Source of the DNA: an uncultured Lachnospiraceae bacterium
GTDB lineage: Bacteria > Bacillota > Clostridia > Lachnospirales > Lachnospiraceae
Direction: 5' to 3'
Assembly: GCA_910587765.1 (NCBI GenBank)
Contig: CAJUNR010000003.1
Coordinates: 1 to 64,000, forward strand
DNA: 64,000 bases
Shown: in pieces, positions 1-7,422 of the stretch
Layout of the letters: each line of letters begins with the position of its first letter
Numbering within the stretch: position 1 is the first letter of the stretch
Program-made: the position numbers and the translations under genes
Notes under the pieces: model-generated
The model's input: only the letters and a program-made list of their open reading frames with translations
The model's database searches: none
Told to the model about the DNA's origin: nothing

Positions 1-39
1 GAAGTGGGCGTCGGATACCGGATCGTGGATTCGGATTGA
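1..39 (+). CDS. OmpR/PhoB-family response regulator, C-terminal end (partial)
   Basis: Only the last twelve codons lie in the window, ending in a TGA stop. The visible residues EVGVGYRIVDSD match the final strand of the winged-helix output domain of OmpR-type response regulators (KdpE and relatives end in EVGVGYR). The stop is followed at once by a rho-independent terminator, so this is the last gene of its unit. The rest of the gene lies before base 1, so partner and target cannot be told. Confidence 0.6.
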   Translation, partial: EVGVGYRIVDSD

Positions 40-52
40 ACGACGCGTCTGA

Positions 53-90
53 TTTCTGCCGGAATATTGACTTTCCGGCAGAAATTTTGT
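53..90 (+). terminator. Rho-independent terminator after the truncated response regulator
   Basis: TTTCTGCCGGAA and TTCCGGCAGAAA form a perfect long stem around a short loop, followed by a T run (ATTTTGT). Confidence 0.8.
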
Positions 91-170
91 ATGATAAAGA
101 TAACTGTTCAAAAGTTATCTGAACGGTTGCTGATGGAAACATCAAAATACAAGGATATGAGGTGAGTTGG

Positions 171-350
171 ATGGAACTTTCAGGATTATCAATGTCCCTG
201 TCGGCGGGAAGCATCAATACCGGGCTGGAGCTGGCCGTGCTGTCCAAAGCGCTGGATGCGGCGGAGGAGACCGGCGAGGTCCTGACGGAGATGATGGCGC
301 AGGCGGCGGTGATACCGGGGCTGGGCGAGTATATTGATATTCGCGCATAA
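171..350 (+). CDS. YjfB-like putative motility protein
   Basis: A 59-residue protein, or 62 if the upstream GTG at 162 is used. The ATG at 171 is preferred because GAGGTGA sits about six bases ahead of it. It resembles the YjfB family of small proteins found beside motility genes in Firmicutes: a short polar start (MELSGLSM), a central helix rich in Ala and Leu, and an acidic tail. No catalytic residues are evident. There are no flagellar genes in the window, so the motility link comes from the family only. An inverted repeat (98-120) lies upstream. Its function is not established. Confidence 0.6.
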   Translation: MELSGLSMSLSAGSINTGLELAVLSKALDAAEETGEVLTEMMAQAAVIPGLGEYIDIRA

Positions 351-389
351 GAGGCGTGCTACCAGGGAGAAGCGGGCGAAGAGGTACCT

Positions 390-1046
390 ATGACGGAAGA
401 AAAATCTCAATTACAGAAAAAGGAACTGGCGCTGAAGCTGATCGAGCGTCTGAAAAAAGCGTATCCGGACGCAGGCTGTACGCTGGACTATGACGATGCC
501 TGGAAGCTTCTGGTCAGCGTCCGTCTGGCGGCGCAGTGCACAGACGCCAGAGTCAACGTGGTAGTGGAAACGCTTTACGAAAAATTTCCCGATGTGGAAG
601 CTCTGTCGTCGGCGGAAACGGAAGAAATCGAGGAGATTGTCAGGCCCTGCGGTCTTGGCCGGAGCAAAGCCAGGGATATCAGCGCCTGCATGAAAATTCT
701 GCGGGACCAGTATCAGGGGAAGGTTCCCGCTGACTTTGACGCGCTTCTGAAGCTTCCCGGCGTGGGAAGGAAAAGCGCGAACCTGATCATGGGCGATGTG
801 TTCGGCAAGCCTGCGATTGTGACGGATACGCACTGTATCCGCCTGGTGAACCGGATGGGGCTGGTAGACGGGATCAAGGATCCGAAGAAGGTGGAGATGG
901 CTCTCTGGAAGCTGATTCCGCCCAAGGAAGGCAGCGATTTCTGTCACCGGTTGGTCTACCATGGCCGCGACGTCTGCACGGCCCGCACCAGCCCTCATTG
1001 TGAGAACTGCTGCGTCAGCGATCTGTGCGCGAAAGCGGGCGTCTGA
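390..1046 (+). CDS. nth: Endonuclease III (DNA glycosylase/AP lyase)
   Basis: 218 residues, the usual length. It removes oxidised pyrimidines and nicks abasic sites in base-excision repair. Visible features are the helix-hairpin-helix LPGVGRKSAN (about 123-132) with the catalytic Lys, the catalytic Asp in the VTDTHCIR segment (about 147-154), and a C-terminal iron-sulfur cluster with four cysteines. The cluster spacing is C-x7-C-x2-C-x5-C; the Escherichia coli enzyme has C-x6-C first, so there is one extra residue in the first loop. GAGG lies just ahead of the ATG. Confidence 0.95.
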   Translation: MTEEKSQLQKKELALKLIERLKKAYPDAGCTLDYDDAWKLLVSVRLAAQCTDARVNVVVETLYEKFPDVEALSSAETEEIEEIVRPCGLGRSKARDISACMKILRDQYQGKVPADFDALLKLPGVGRKSANLIMGDVFGKPAIVTDTHCIRLVNRMGLVDGIKDPKKVEMALWKLIPPKEGSDFCHRLVYHGRDVCTARTSPHCENCCVSDLCAKAGV

Positions 1047-1170
1047 ACGCACCGGTTCCGGCGGGGAGAGCGTTAAAAAATCAGACGGTAAATTTGACAG
1101 AAAAATCTCGTATAATTTTCCTCAGGATTCAGGATACTATTCTTATCATCATCTGAAGGAGGACATGAAC

Positions 1171-1491
1171 ATGACGAGATTGGACTGTTCGGTTGTAAAT
1201 TGTACGTACAATAAGGATAACAGCTGCTGCAAGGATAATATCCATGTGGCGGGCCGCGACGCGAAGGTGACGGATCAGACCTGCTGCGACAGCTTCCGGG
1301 AGCGGAAATACGACGGGACCCGCAACGCGGACGATATTCCCAGCAAGCCCACGGAGGTGGCATGCGACGCGGTTTCCTGCACCTACAATCAGTCCTGCCG
1401 GTGCCACGCGGATCAGATTCAGGTGGGCGGTTCCAACGCCTGCCAGTGTGAGCAGACGGAGTGCATGACGTTCAAATGTGAATGCAGATAA
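1171..1491 (+). CDS. DUF1540 protein with two Cys-rich repeats
   Basis: A 106-residue protein. AAGGAGG at 1156-1162 gives correct spacing to the ATG at 1171, while the ATG at 1165 is too close. It holds two copies of a roughly 45-residue module beginning LDCSVVNCTYN (near residue 4) and VACDAVSCTYN (near 65), each followed by regularly placed cysteines (CC, C-x-C). The pattern matches the DUF1540 family, probably a metal-binding fold, of unknown function and common in clostridia and spore formers. It has no signal peptide and stands alone with its own terminator. Confidence 0.85.
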   Translation: MTRLDCSVVNCTYNKDNSCCKDNIHVAGRDAKVTDQTCCDSFRERKYDGTRNADDIPSKPTEVACDAVSCTYNQSCRCHADQIQVGGSNACQCEQTECMTFKCECR

Positions 1492-1512
1492 AAGCCGGCG
1501 TTTTTTAACCAG

Positions 1513-1551
1513 GCGGGCAGAGGAAGGAGACTTCCCTGTCCGCTCTTTTTT
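1513..1551 (+). terminator. Rho-independent terminator of the DUF1540 gene
   Basis: The arms GCGGGCAG-GGAAG and CTTCC-CTGTCCGC pair (one G-U, one bulge), followed by TCTTTTTT. Confidence 0.85.
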
Positions 1552-1640
1552 ATGCACACGGGCGCCTAAGGAAGATTGTCAGCAGAGCTGACAGGCGCCC
1601 GATGCGCGAGTAGGGAAGAAACTCCCCTACTCGATGATAC
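1550..1640 (+). repeat. Dispersed two-hairpin intergenic repeat, copy A
   Basis: This starts in the terminator T run with TTTATGCACACGGG. Hairpin 1 has outer stem GGGCGCCT/AGGCGCCC and inner stem GTCAGC/GCTGAC; hairpin 2 has GAGTAGGG/CCCTACTC. The same layout recurs at 51908-51998 and 61234-61331. The outer stem there reads GGGCGTCC/GGACGCCC, so both arms changed together. A second, incomplete start of the element (ATACGGGCGTCCGGATGAAA) follows at about 1641-1661 and runs into the 3' end of the next minus-strand gene. Confidence 0.8.
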
Positions 1641-1664
1641 ATACGGGCGTCCGGATGAAACAGG

Positions 1665-1844
1665 TCACTCGCGTCCCCGTTCCCTCAGATTGTACTGTTT
1701 CTTTTTATTAATGCAGCGCACTCTGGCGCGCGGCTCGTATTTTCCGCAGTGCTGACAGTAGGTTTTGTGACAGGCGTCGCGGCCCTTCCGGCACTGGCCG
1801 AGCGCCAGATAATATTTGCAGGGGATTTCTCTGTATTTTGCCAT
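1665..1844 (-). CDS. Small Cys-rich protein of unknown function
   Basis: A 59-residue protein read on the minus strand. It is supported by AAGGAGT eight bases before the ATG and by a protein-like composition. It begins MAKYREIPCKYYLALGQC, has six cysteines (9, 18, 25, 30, 33, 44) and two histidines (26, 32), and ends in a Lys/Arg-rich tail. The C/H spacing suggests a zinc-binding fold of CCCH or zinc-ribbon type. Similar small proteins seem common in Lachnospiraceae, but I do not recognise a named family. Its stop codon falls inside a partial copy of the intergenic repeat. Confidence 0.7.
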   Translation of the reverse strand: MAKYREIPCKYYLALGQCRKGRDACHKTYCQHCGKYEPRARVRCINKKKQYNLRERGRE

Positions 1845-1903
1845 CGTTTGATACTCCTTGTTTCTTGATGCTGCTTTTGCCGTCCGGTCAGCTAAGAGAC
1901 GTC

Positions 1904-3021
1904 TCAGAGACGGCTGCCGGCTTTGTAATTATAGACCGGAGTTAATATTTTGCAGAGGTCGGCGGTATCCTCGATCTGTGAGGCGATCGTCTTCAGATCA
2001 CGGTAGGCAAACGGCGCCTCGTCCAGCGTGTCCTTTCCGATGCAGGTGCAGTGGATTCCCTTCATCTCGGACTTGAATCGGGAAAGGGTATACCGCTTCG
2101 CCACGTCTTCCCGCTTCAGAAGTCTTCCGGAGCCGTGCGGCGCGGAACGGTTCCATTCCGGATTGCCCCTGCCGACGGCCAGCAGACAGCCGTCCCGCAT
2201 ATTGGCCGGGATCAGCAGCCGTTCGCCCTTGCGGGCGGATATGGCGCCTTTGCGCAGTACAAAGCCGTCTCCTTCGCGGGCGACGTAATTGTGAGGACAG
2301 GAAAAGAGATCGTCTGTCTTCCATTTCATTGATTTGCAGAGGGTTTCCAGGATCGCCGTCCGGTTCCATTCGGCGTAATCCTGCACGATCTCCAGATCAT
2401 GGAGATAACTGCGAAGAAGCGGGCCGTCCAGCCAGATCAGCGGATAAGGGACGGAAATCCCCCGGGACTTCAGTTCCTTCTGTCCGAGACGCAGATAATG
2501 TTCGGCCATCTCTTTTCCCAGCCGCCGGCTGCCGGTGTGGATGATCAGATAGAGCGTTCCCTCGTCGTCGCGGTCGATCTCGATAAAATGGTGCCGCCGC
2601 CCAGCGTTCCCATACTGAGGACGGTCTTTTCCAGACGGATGTGTTCGGCGCATTCCAACTGTTCGTAAGGAAAATCCGCGCCCCGTCTGTGGGGCGTGCG
2701 GCGGATGGACATGCCGCCCGGAATCTGTTCGCGGATGACAGTGTCCAGCTTTTGATATTCAATTTTCTTTTTGCCGAGGATGGCGCAGGTCATGCCGCAG
2801 CCGATGTCAATGCCCACAAGAGCCGGAAGCAGCCGGTCCTGAAAAGTCATGGTCAGCCCGATGGGGCCGGTTTTTCCCGGGTGGACATCCGGCATGATGC
2901 GGATGCGGCTGTCCGTGGAGCATTCGTGGTCGCAGATCATCTGTACCTGTGCCAGGGCATAATGGTCTATGGAATCTGTGAAAATTTGCGCAGAAGTGTA
3001 AATGCCGTGTAGTTCTTTCAT
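1904..3021 (-). pseudogene. rtcB: RtcB-like RNA ligase, interrupted by a frameshift
   Basis: RtcB joins RNA 3'-phosphate and 5'-hydroxyl ends using GTP and Mn2+. The first frame starts at 3021 (MKELHGIYTSAQIF, with GAGAGGAA ahead) and contains MPDVHPGKTGPIG and GIDIGCGM. It runs to SMGTLGGG and then changes frame; the second frame resumes HFIEID and continues through HTGSRRLG to the end at 1904. One base is missing near 2590-2600: inserting an A after GGCGGC restores GGGNHFIEID. The joined product would be about 372 residues, normal for short clostridial RtcB-like proteins. No slippery heptamer is seen, so this is a mutation or a sequencing error in a C/G-rich run. Confidence 0.85.
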
Positions 3022-3141
3022 GAAGTTCCTCTCTTTGCCGCGGGGGAAGGCGCGTTCATCCGGACGCAGAAATACCCCCGCGCAGGCGCGCAGAGGCACG
3101 GCAAAAAAGAACGGCTTTAATGCGTGAATTGTCGGAAGTCT

Positions 3142-3219
3142 TTATAGAGACGGGCGGACAATCGGACCTCTGCGGATAATAACGGTTACTGAATGATTAG
3201 AATAGTCTGCGTGTGTCAT
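3142..3219 (-). CDS. Possible 25-residue peptide upstream of rtcB
   Basis: This short minus-strand ORF has a near-perfect ribosome site (AAAGGAGGACAATC) directly before its ATG. The peptide starts MTHADYSNHS, has a hydrophobic centre (VTVIIRRG) and ends IVRPSL. It lies between aroC and rtcB on the same strand, about 120 bases before the rtcB start. It could be a leader peptide or a small secreted or regulatory peptide. The only support is the ribosome site and position; no family is recognised. Confidence 0.4.
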   Translation of the reverse strand: MTHADYSNHSVTVIIRRGPIVRPSL

Positions 3220-3327
3220 GATTGTCCTCCTTTCTTAATCTCAGGGAAATGCTGATGGAATCGGCTCCTCCCTGGAATCGGGTTTTCTGGTTTCCGTTCT
3301 CCAGTATAAAACGGAAGGTGCGGGAAG

Positions 3328-4437
3328 TCAAGTGTTTTGACGGAAAAACGCCTGCATCCGGTCCAGCCTGGAGGTCATGCTGACCATGAGCAGGTCCAGA
3401 ACGGTCAGCGCCGCCATGCATTCCACTACCACGACCGCGCGGGGGACGATGATCGGATCGTGGCGTCCGCGGACGGATACCGTAATTTCTTCGCCGGACC
3501 GGTTCACGGTCTGCTGCTGCGCGCTGATGGAAGGCGTGGGTTTGAAGGCGGCCCGGAAGACGAGGTCGCTGCCGTCGCTGATGCCGCCGAGCACGCCGCC
3601 GGCGTGATTGGTTTTCTTGGCAATGCCGCCGTCCGTGCCGCGGCAGAAGGCGTCGTTGTTGACGCTGCCGCGCGATTTGGCGGCTTCAAATCCGTCCCCG
3701 ATCTCAAACCCTTTGACCGCTCCGATGGAGCAGACGGCTTTGGCCAGATTGGCGCTCAGTTTCTCGAAACAGGGTTCCCCGACGCCTGCGGGCAGCCCCT
3801 TGATCACGCATTCCACGACGCCTCCGCAGGAATCCTGTGCGGCTCTGCAGGCGTCCAGATGCGCTTCCGCAAGCGCCGCTGCCGCCGCGTCAGGCATATT
3901 GACTGCGTTTTTCTCCGTCTGGGACAGGTCAAAACGGTCGTAATGGATGCTCACGGGACCGATGGACCGGGTATAGGCGGTTACGGTGATTCCCAGTTCG
4001 GACAGAATCTTTGCCGCGACGGCGCCTGCGGCCACGCGTCCGATCGTTTCCCGCCCGGAGGAACGTCCGCCTCCGGTATAGTCGCGGAAGCCGTATTTGC
4101 GGTCGTAGGTGTAATCCGCGTGTCCGGGGCGGTAGTAGGAAGCGATTTCGCTGTAATCCCCGGAACGCTGGGAAGTATTTCTCACCATCAGGGAGAGGGG
4201 AGTGCCGGTTGTCTTTCCCTCAAAGACGCCGGAGAGAATCTCCACCGCGTCGTCTTCTTTTCTGGGCGTCGTGAACCGTGACTGGCCGGGCTTCCGCCGG
4301 TTCAGATAGAGCTGAATGTCTTGTTCGCTGAGAGGAAGACCTGCCGGACAGCCGTCGATGACGACGCCGATGCCTTTTCCGTGTGACTCGCCCCAGGTGG
4401 TAACGGACAGTAAAGTGCCGAGTGTGGAACCTGCCAT
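3328..4437 (-). CDS. aroC: Chorismate synthase
   Basis: 369 residues, the usual size. It converts EPSP to chorismate, the last common step of aromatic amino-acid synthesis, with reduced FMN as cofactor. Family signatures are visible: GESHGKGIGVVIDG near the start (about 16-29), SQRSGDYSEIASYYRPGHAD (about 89-108), GGRSSGRETIGRVAAG (about 123-138) and the C-terminal RGRHDPIIVPRAV. An AGGAGT site lies upstream of the ATG. It is divergent from tgt, and no other shikimate genes are in the window. Confidence 0.95.
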   Translation of the reverse strand: MAGSTLGTLLSVTTWGESHGKGIGVVIDGCPAGLPLSEQDIQLYLNRRKPGQSRFTTPRKEDDAVEILSGVFEGKTTGTPLSLMVRNTSQRSGDYSEIASYYRPGHADYTYDRKYGFRDYTGGGRSSGRETIGRVAAGAVAAKILSELGITVTAYTRSIGPVSIHYDRFDLSQTEKNAVNMPDAAAAALAEAHLDACRAAQDSCGGVVECVIKGLPAGVGEPCFEKLSANLAKAVCSIGAVKGFEIGDGFEAAKSRGSVNNDAFCRGTDGGIAKKTNHAGGVLGGISDGSDLVFRAAFKPTPSISAQQQTVNRSGEEITVSVRGRHDPIIVPRAVVVVECMAALTVLDLLMVSMTSRLDRMQAFFRQNT

Positions 4438-4469
4438 GAATCTGATCTACTCCTGTTCTGTAAAATACA

Positions 4470-4499
4470 TTGACTAACCATCAGTATATATAATATACT
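4470..4499 (+). promoter_or_regulatory. Promoter for tgt
   Basis: TTGACT (4470-4475), an 18-base spacer and TATACT (4494-4499), 37 bases before the tgt start. Confidence 0.65.
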
Positions 4500-4536
4500 C
4501 TCATTTGTAAACGGATTTGTGAAGAAGAGGTAAAAC

Positions 4537-5679
4537 ATGTATCGAATCATAAAAAAAGACGGCAGCGCGAAGCGCGGAGAATTTCATACGGTGCACGGGG
4601 TCATACAGACGCCGGTATTTATGAATGTGGGGACTGCCGCCGCGATCAAGGGAGCGGTGTCCGCCGGGGATCTGGAGGAGATCGGAACGCAGGTGGAGCT
4701 GTCGAATACGTATCATCTGCATGTGCGCCCCGGTGATCAGGTGGTGAAGAAACTGGGAGGACTGCACCGGTTCATGTCCTGGGACGGTCCGATTCTGACG
4801 GATTCCGGGGGGTTTCAGGTATTTTCCCTGGCAGGGCTGCGGAAAATCCGGGAGGAGGGCGTATATTTTCACTCTCATGTGGACGGAAGAAAGATTTTCA
4901 TGGGTCCGGAGGAAAGTATGCAGATTCAGTCCAATCTGGCCTCCACCATTGCCATGGCCTTTGACGAGTGCGCGCCCAGCAGGGCAGAGCGAAGCTACGT
5001 ACAGGCGTCGGTGGAGCGGACGACCAGGTGGCTGCGGCGCTGCAAAACGGAACTGGAGAGGCTGAACGGTCTGGAGGACACGATCAACCGGGAGCAGCTT
5101 CTGTTCGGCATCAATCAGGGGGCCGTCTACGAGGATATCCGGGTGGAACACGCAAAGGCGATCACGGAACTTGATCTTCCCGGCTATGCCATCGGCGGCC
5201 TGGCCGTGGGGGAGAGCCATGAAGAGATGTACCGGATTATCGAGACGGTCGTTCCTCATCTGCCGGCGGACAGGCCGGTCTATCTGATGGGGGTGGGGAC
5301 TCCGGCCAATATTCTCGAGGCGGTAGACCGCGGGGTGGATTTCTTCGACTGCGTGTATCCGAGCCGCAACGGGAGGCACGGGCATGTGTACACGGGCGGC
5401 GGAAAGCTGAATCTGTTCAACGCGAAATACGAACTGGACGACCGTCCCATCGAGGAGGGCTGCCGGTGCCCGGCGTGCAGAAGACATACGAGGGCGTATA
5501 TCCGGCATCTTCTGAAGGCAAAGGAAATGCTGGGCATGAGGCTGTGCGTCCTTCATAACCTTTATTTTTACAACCATATGATGGAAGAAATCCGGGAAGC
5601 CATCGAGGCGGGGAGATACCGGGAGTATAAGAAAGAGAAACTGGAGCGGATGGAACGCATCCGGCTTGTCGAAGGATAA
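4537..5679 (+). CDS. tgt: tRNA-guanine (queuine) transglycosylase
   Basis: 380 residues, full length. It exchanges guanine-34 for preQ1 in tRNAs with GUN anticodons, the key step of queuosine formation. Seen are LSNTYHLHVRPG, the substrate-pocket motif ILTDSGGFQVFSL (about 88-100), the catalytic-loop segment VGTPANILEAVDRGVDFFDC (about 250-269) and a zinc site CRCPAC with a downstream Cys and His (C-x-C-x2-C...H). GAGGT precedes the ATG. In clostridia it usually sits just before yajC, as here. Confidence 0.97.
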   Translation: MYRIIKKDGSAKRGEFHTVHGVIQTPVFMNVGTAAAIKGAVSAGDLEEIGTQVELSNTYHLHVRPGDQVVKKLGGLHRFMSWDGPILTDSGGFQVFSLAGLRKIREEGVYFHSHVDGRKIFMGPEESMQIQSNLASTIAMAFDECAPSRAERSYVQASVERTTRWLRRCKTELERLNGLEDTINREQLLFGINQGAVYEDIRVEHAKAITELDLPGYAIGGLAVGESHEEMYRIIETVVPHLPADRPVYLMGVGTPANILEAVDRGVDFFDCVYPSRNGRHGHVYTGGGKLNLFNAKYELDDRPIEEGCRCPACRRHTRAYIRHLLKAKEMLGMRLCVLHNLYFYNHMMEEIREAIEAGRYREYKKEKLERMERIRLVEG

Positions 5680-5687
5680 AAAAATGC

Positions 5688-5716
5688 TTGCCCAAAGCGG
5701 CGTTATTGTGTACAAT
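5688..5716 (+). promoter_or_regulatory. Promoter for yajC
   Basis: TTGCCC, a 17-base spacer and TACAAT. It begins within ten bases of the tgt stop, so yajC can be transcribed separately. Confidence 0.55.
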
Positions 5717-5823
5717 ATAGATTAAGTCATTTTTCGGTATCCGCCCGGAAAATGTCCGGGAATCATCAGGACCGGAGATGGGAAGCGGGCGGAGGCAGAA
5801 TCAGGAACAGGAGGAAATCAGAT

Positions 5824-6123
5824 ATGTTATTGACCGGTACAGGCGCAGCCGGAGGCGGAATGCTGCAGATTGTGATCGTTTGGGGAATTTTTCTTGTGGT
5901 CATTTATTTTATCATGCTCAGGCCGCAGAAGAAGGAACAGAAAAGAGTCTCTGCCATGCTCGCTTCTCTGGAGGTGGGGGACGTTGTGGTGACGACCAGC
6001 GGATTTTATGGTGTTCTGATTGATATTACAGACGAGGACGTGATCGTAGAGTTCGGAAGCAACCGTAACTGCCGTATTCCCATGAAGAAAGCAGCCATCC
6101 AGGAAGTGGAAAAACAGAACTAG
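5824..6123 (+). CDS. yajC: Preprotein translocase subunit YajC
   Basis: A 99-residue protein starting at the ATG after AGGAGGAAATC. One N-terminal membrane helix (about 14-34, IVIVWGIFLVVIYFIMLRP) is followed by the family hallmark RPQKKEQKR and a cytoplasmic beta-rich domain (VGDVVVTTSGFYG). It is an accessory membrane protein of the SecDF-YajC export complex. Transcription ends at the hairpin just downstream. The neighbouring tgt is the usual partner. Confidence 0.93.
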   Translation: MLLTGTGAAGGGMLQIVIVWGIFLVVIYFIMLRPQKKEQKRVSAMLASLEVGDVVVTTSGFYGVLIDITDEDVIVEFGSNRNCRIPMKKAAIQEVEKQN

Positions 6124-6137
6124 GCAAGGGGGCTAAC

Positions 6138-6163
6138 GGGCGGAAGGGGACTTCCGCCTTTTT
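6138..6163 (+). terminator. Rho-independent terminator after yajC
   Basis: GGCGGAAG, loop GGGA, CTTCCGCC, then TTTTTG. Confidence 0.88.
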
Positions 6164-6260
6164 GCGTAAACATACCGCTCCGGGCAATGCGGGAGGATTC
6201 ACGGCCGCGAAGCATTGCGGGGACGGATAGAGAAGTATAACAGGAGGCAGAGAAAAGAAG

Positions 6261-7343
6261 ATGAACTGCAGGATTGGTGTGATTTCCGGCGACGGAATCG
6301 GTCCGGAGATCGTAAGAGAAGCAAGGAAGGTACTGGACCGGGTGGCCGGGAAGTTCGGACATTCGTTTGATTATACGGAGCTTCTGCTGGGCGGCGCATC
6401 CATTGACGCGCACGGGGTTCCGCTGACGGAGGAGACCGTCCGTCAGGCGAAGGCCTGCGACGCGGTGCTGATGGGGTCCATCGGCGGAGATGCGAAGACT
6501 TCTCCCTGGTACCGGCTGGAACCGTCAAAAAGACCGGAGGCGGGATTGCTGGGAATCCGTAAGGCGCTGAATCTGTTCGCCAATTTAAGACCGGCGTATC
6601 TCTACCGGGAACTGCGCGGCGCGTGTCCGCTGCGGGAAGACATCAGTGAGGCCGGATTTGACCTGCTGATTATGAGGGAACTCACAGGCGGGCTTTATTT
6701 CGGTGAGAGAAAGACGGAAGTGATCGACGGCGTAAGAACGGCGGTGGACACGCTTTCCTATAATGAACACGAGATTCGCCGCATTGCGAAGCGCGCTTTT
6801 GACATTGCCGTGAAGCGGCGGAAAAAGGTGTGCAGCGTGGACAAGGCAAATGTGCTGGATTCTTCCAGACTGTGGAGAAAGGTCGTGGAGGAAGTGGCGC
6901 AGGAATATCCTCAGGTAGAGTTGTCTCATATGTACGTGGACAACTGCGCCATGCAGTTGGTGATGAATCCGGCGCAGTTCGACGTGATTCTGACCGAGAA
7001 TATGTTTGGAGATATTCTGTCGGACGAAGCGTCGATGGTAACCGGTTCCATCGGTATGCTCTCCAGCGCCAGCTTAAATGATACGAAATTCGGGCTTTAT
7101 GAGCCGAGCCATGGTTCCGCGCCGGATATTGCCGGACAGGACAGGGCCAATCCCATTGCCACGATTCTGTCTGCGGCCATGATGCTCCGCTATACGTTTG
7201 ATCTGGACCGGGAGGCCGACGCCATTGAGGCTGCCGTCCGTCAGGTGCTGCAGGAAGGCTGGCGGACCGGCGACATTTTCTCCGAGGGCTGCACCTGTGT
7301 CGGCACGGTCCGGATGGGAGACCTGATCGCGGAGCGGATCTGA
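6261..7343 (+). CDS. leuB: 3-isopropylmalate dehydrogenase
   Basis: 360 residues, full length. It oxidises and decarboxylates 3-isopropylmalate to 2-oxoisocaproate in leucine synthesis with NAD+. Seen are GDGIGPEIVREA at the N terminus, the substrate-binding RELTGGLYFGER (about 138-149), the metal-binding DILSDEASM segment and the NAD-binding EPSHGSAPDIAGQ with ANPIA. It is first of three branched-chain genes on the same strand. No T-box element was found in the 97 bases between the yajC terminator and this start. Confidence 0.97.
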   Translation: MNCRIGVISGDGIGPEIVREARKVLDRVAGKFGHSFDYTELLLGGASIDAHGVPLTEETVRQAKACDAVLMGSIGGDAKTSPWYRLEPSKRPEAGLLGIRKALNLFANLRPAYLYRELRGACPLREDISEAGFDLLIMRELTGGLYFGERKTEVIDGVRTAVDTLSYNEHEIRRIAKRAFDIAVKRRKKVCSVDKANVLDSSRLWRKVVEEVAQEYPQVELSHMYVDNCAMQLVMNPAQFDVILTENMFGDILSDEASMVTGSIGMLSSASLNDTKFGLYEPSHGSAPDIAGQDRANPIATILSAAMMLRYTFDLDREADAIEAAVRQVLQEGWRTGDIFSEGCTCVGTVRMGDLIAERI

Positions 7344-7422
7344 CAGAAACGTACCGCTGCTTTGTATCATCATTATAGAAAAAATCGCAAACACAAAACA
7401 TACAACCAGGAGGAATAATCCA

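Noticed and set aside
2580..2605. Programmed frameshift in rtcB
   Set aside because: No slippery heptamer or stimulatory structure is evident, and RtcB is not known to use recoding.
6164..6260. A T-box or leader peptide controlling leuB-ilvD-ilvB
   Set aside because: No T-box sequence, no run of Leu, Val or Ile codons and no terminator before leuB.
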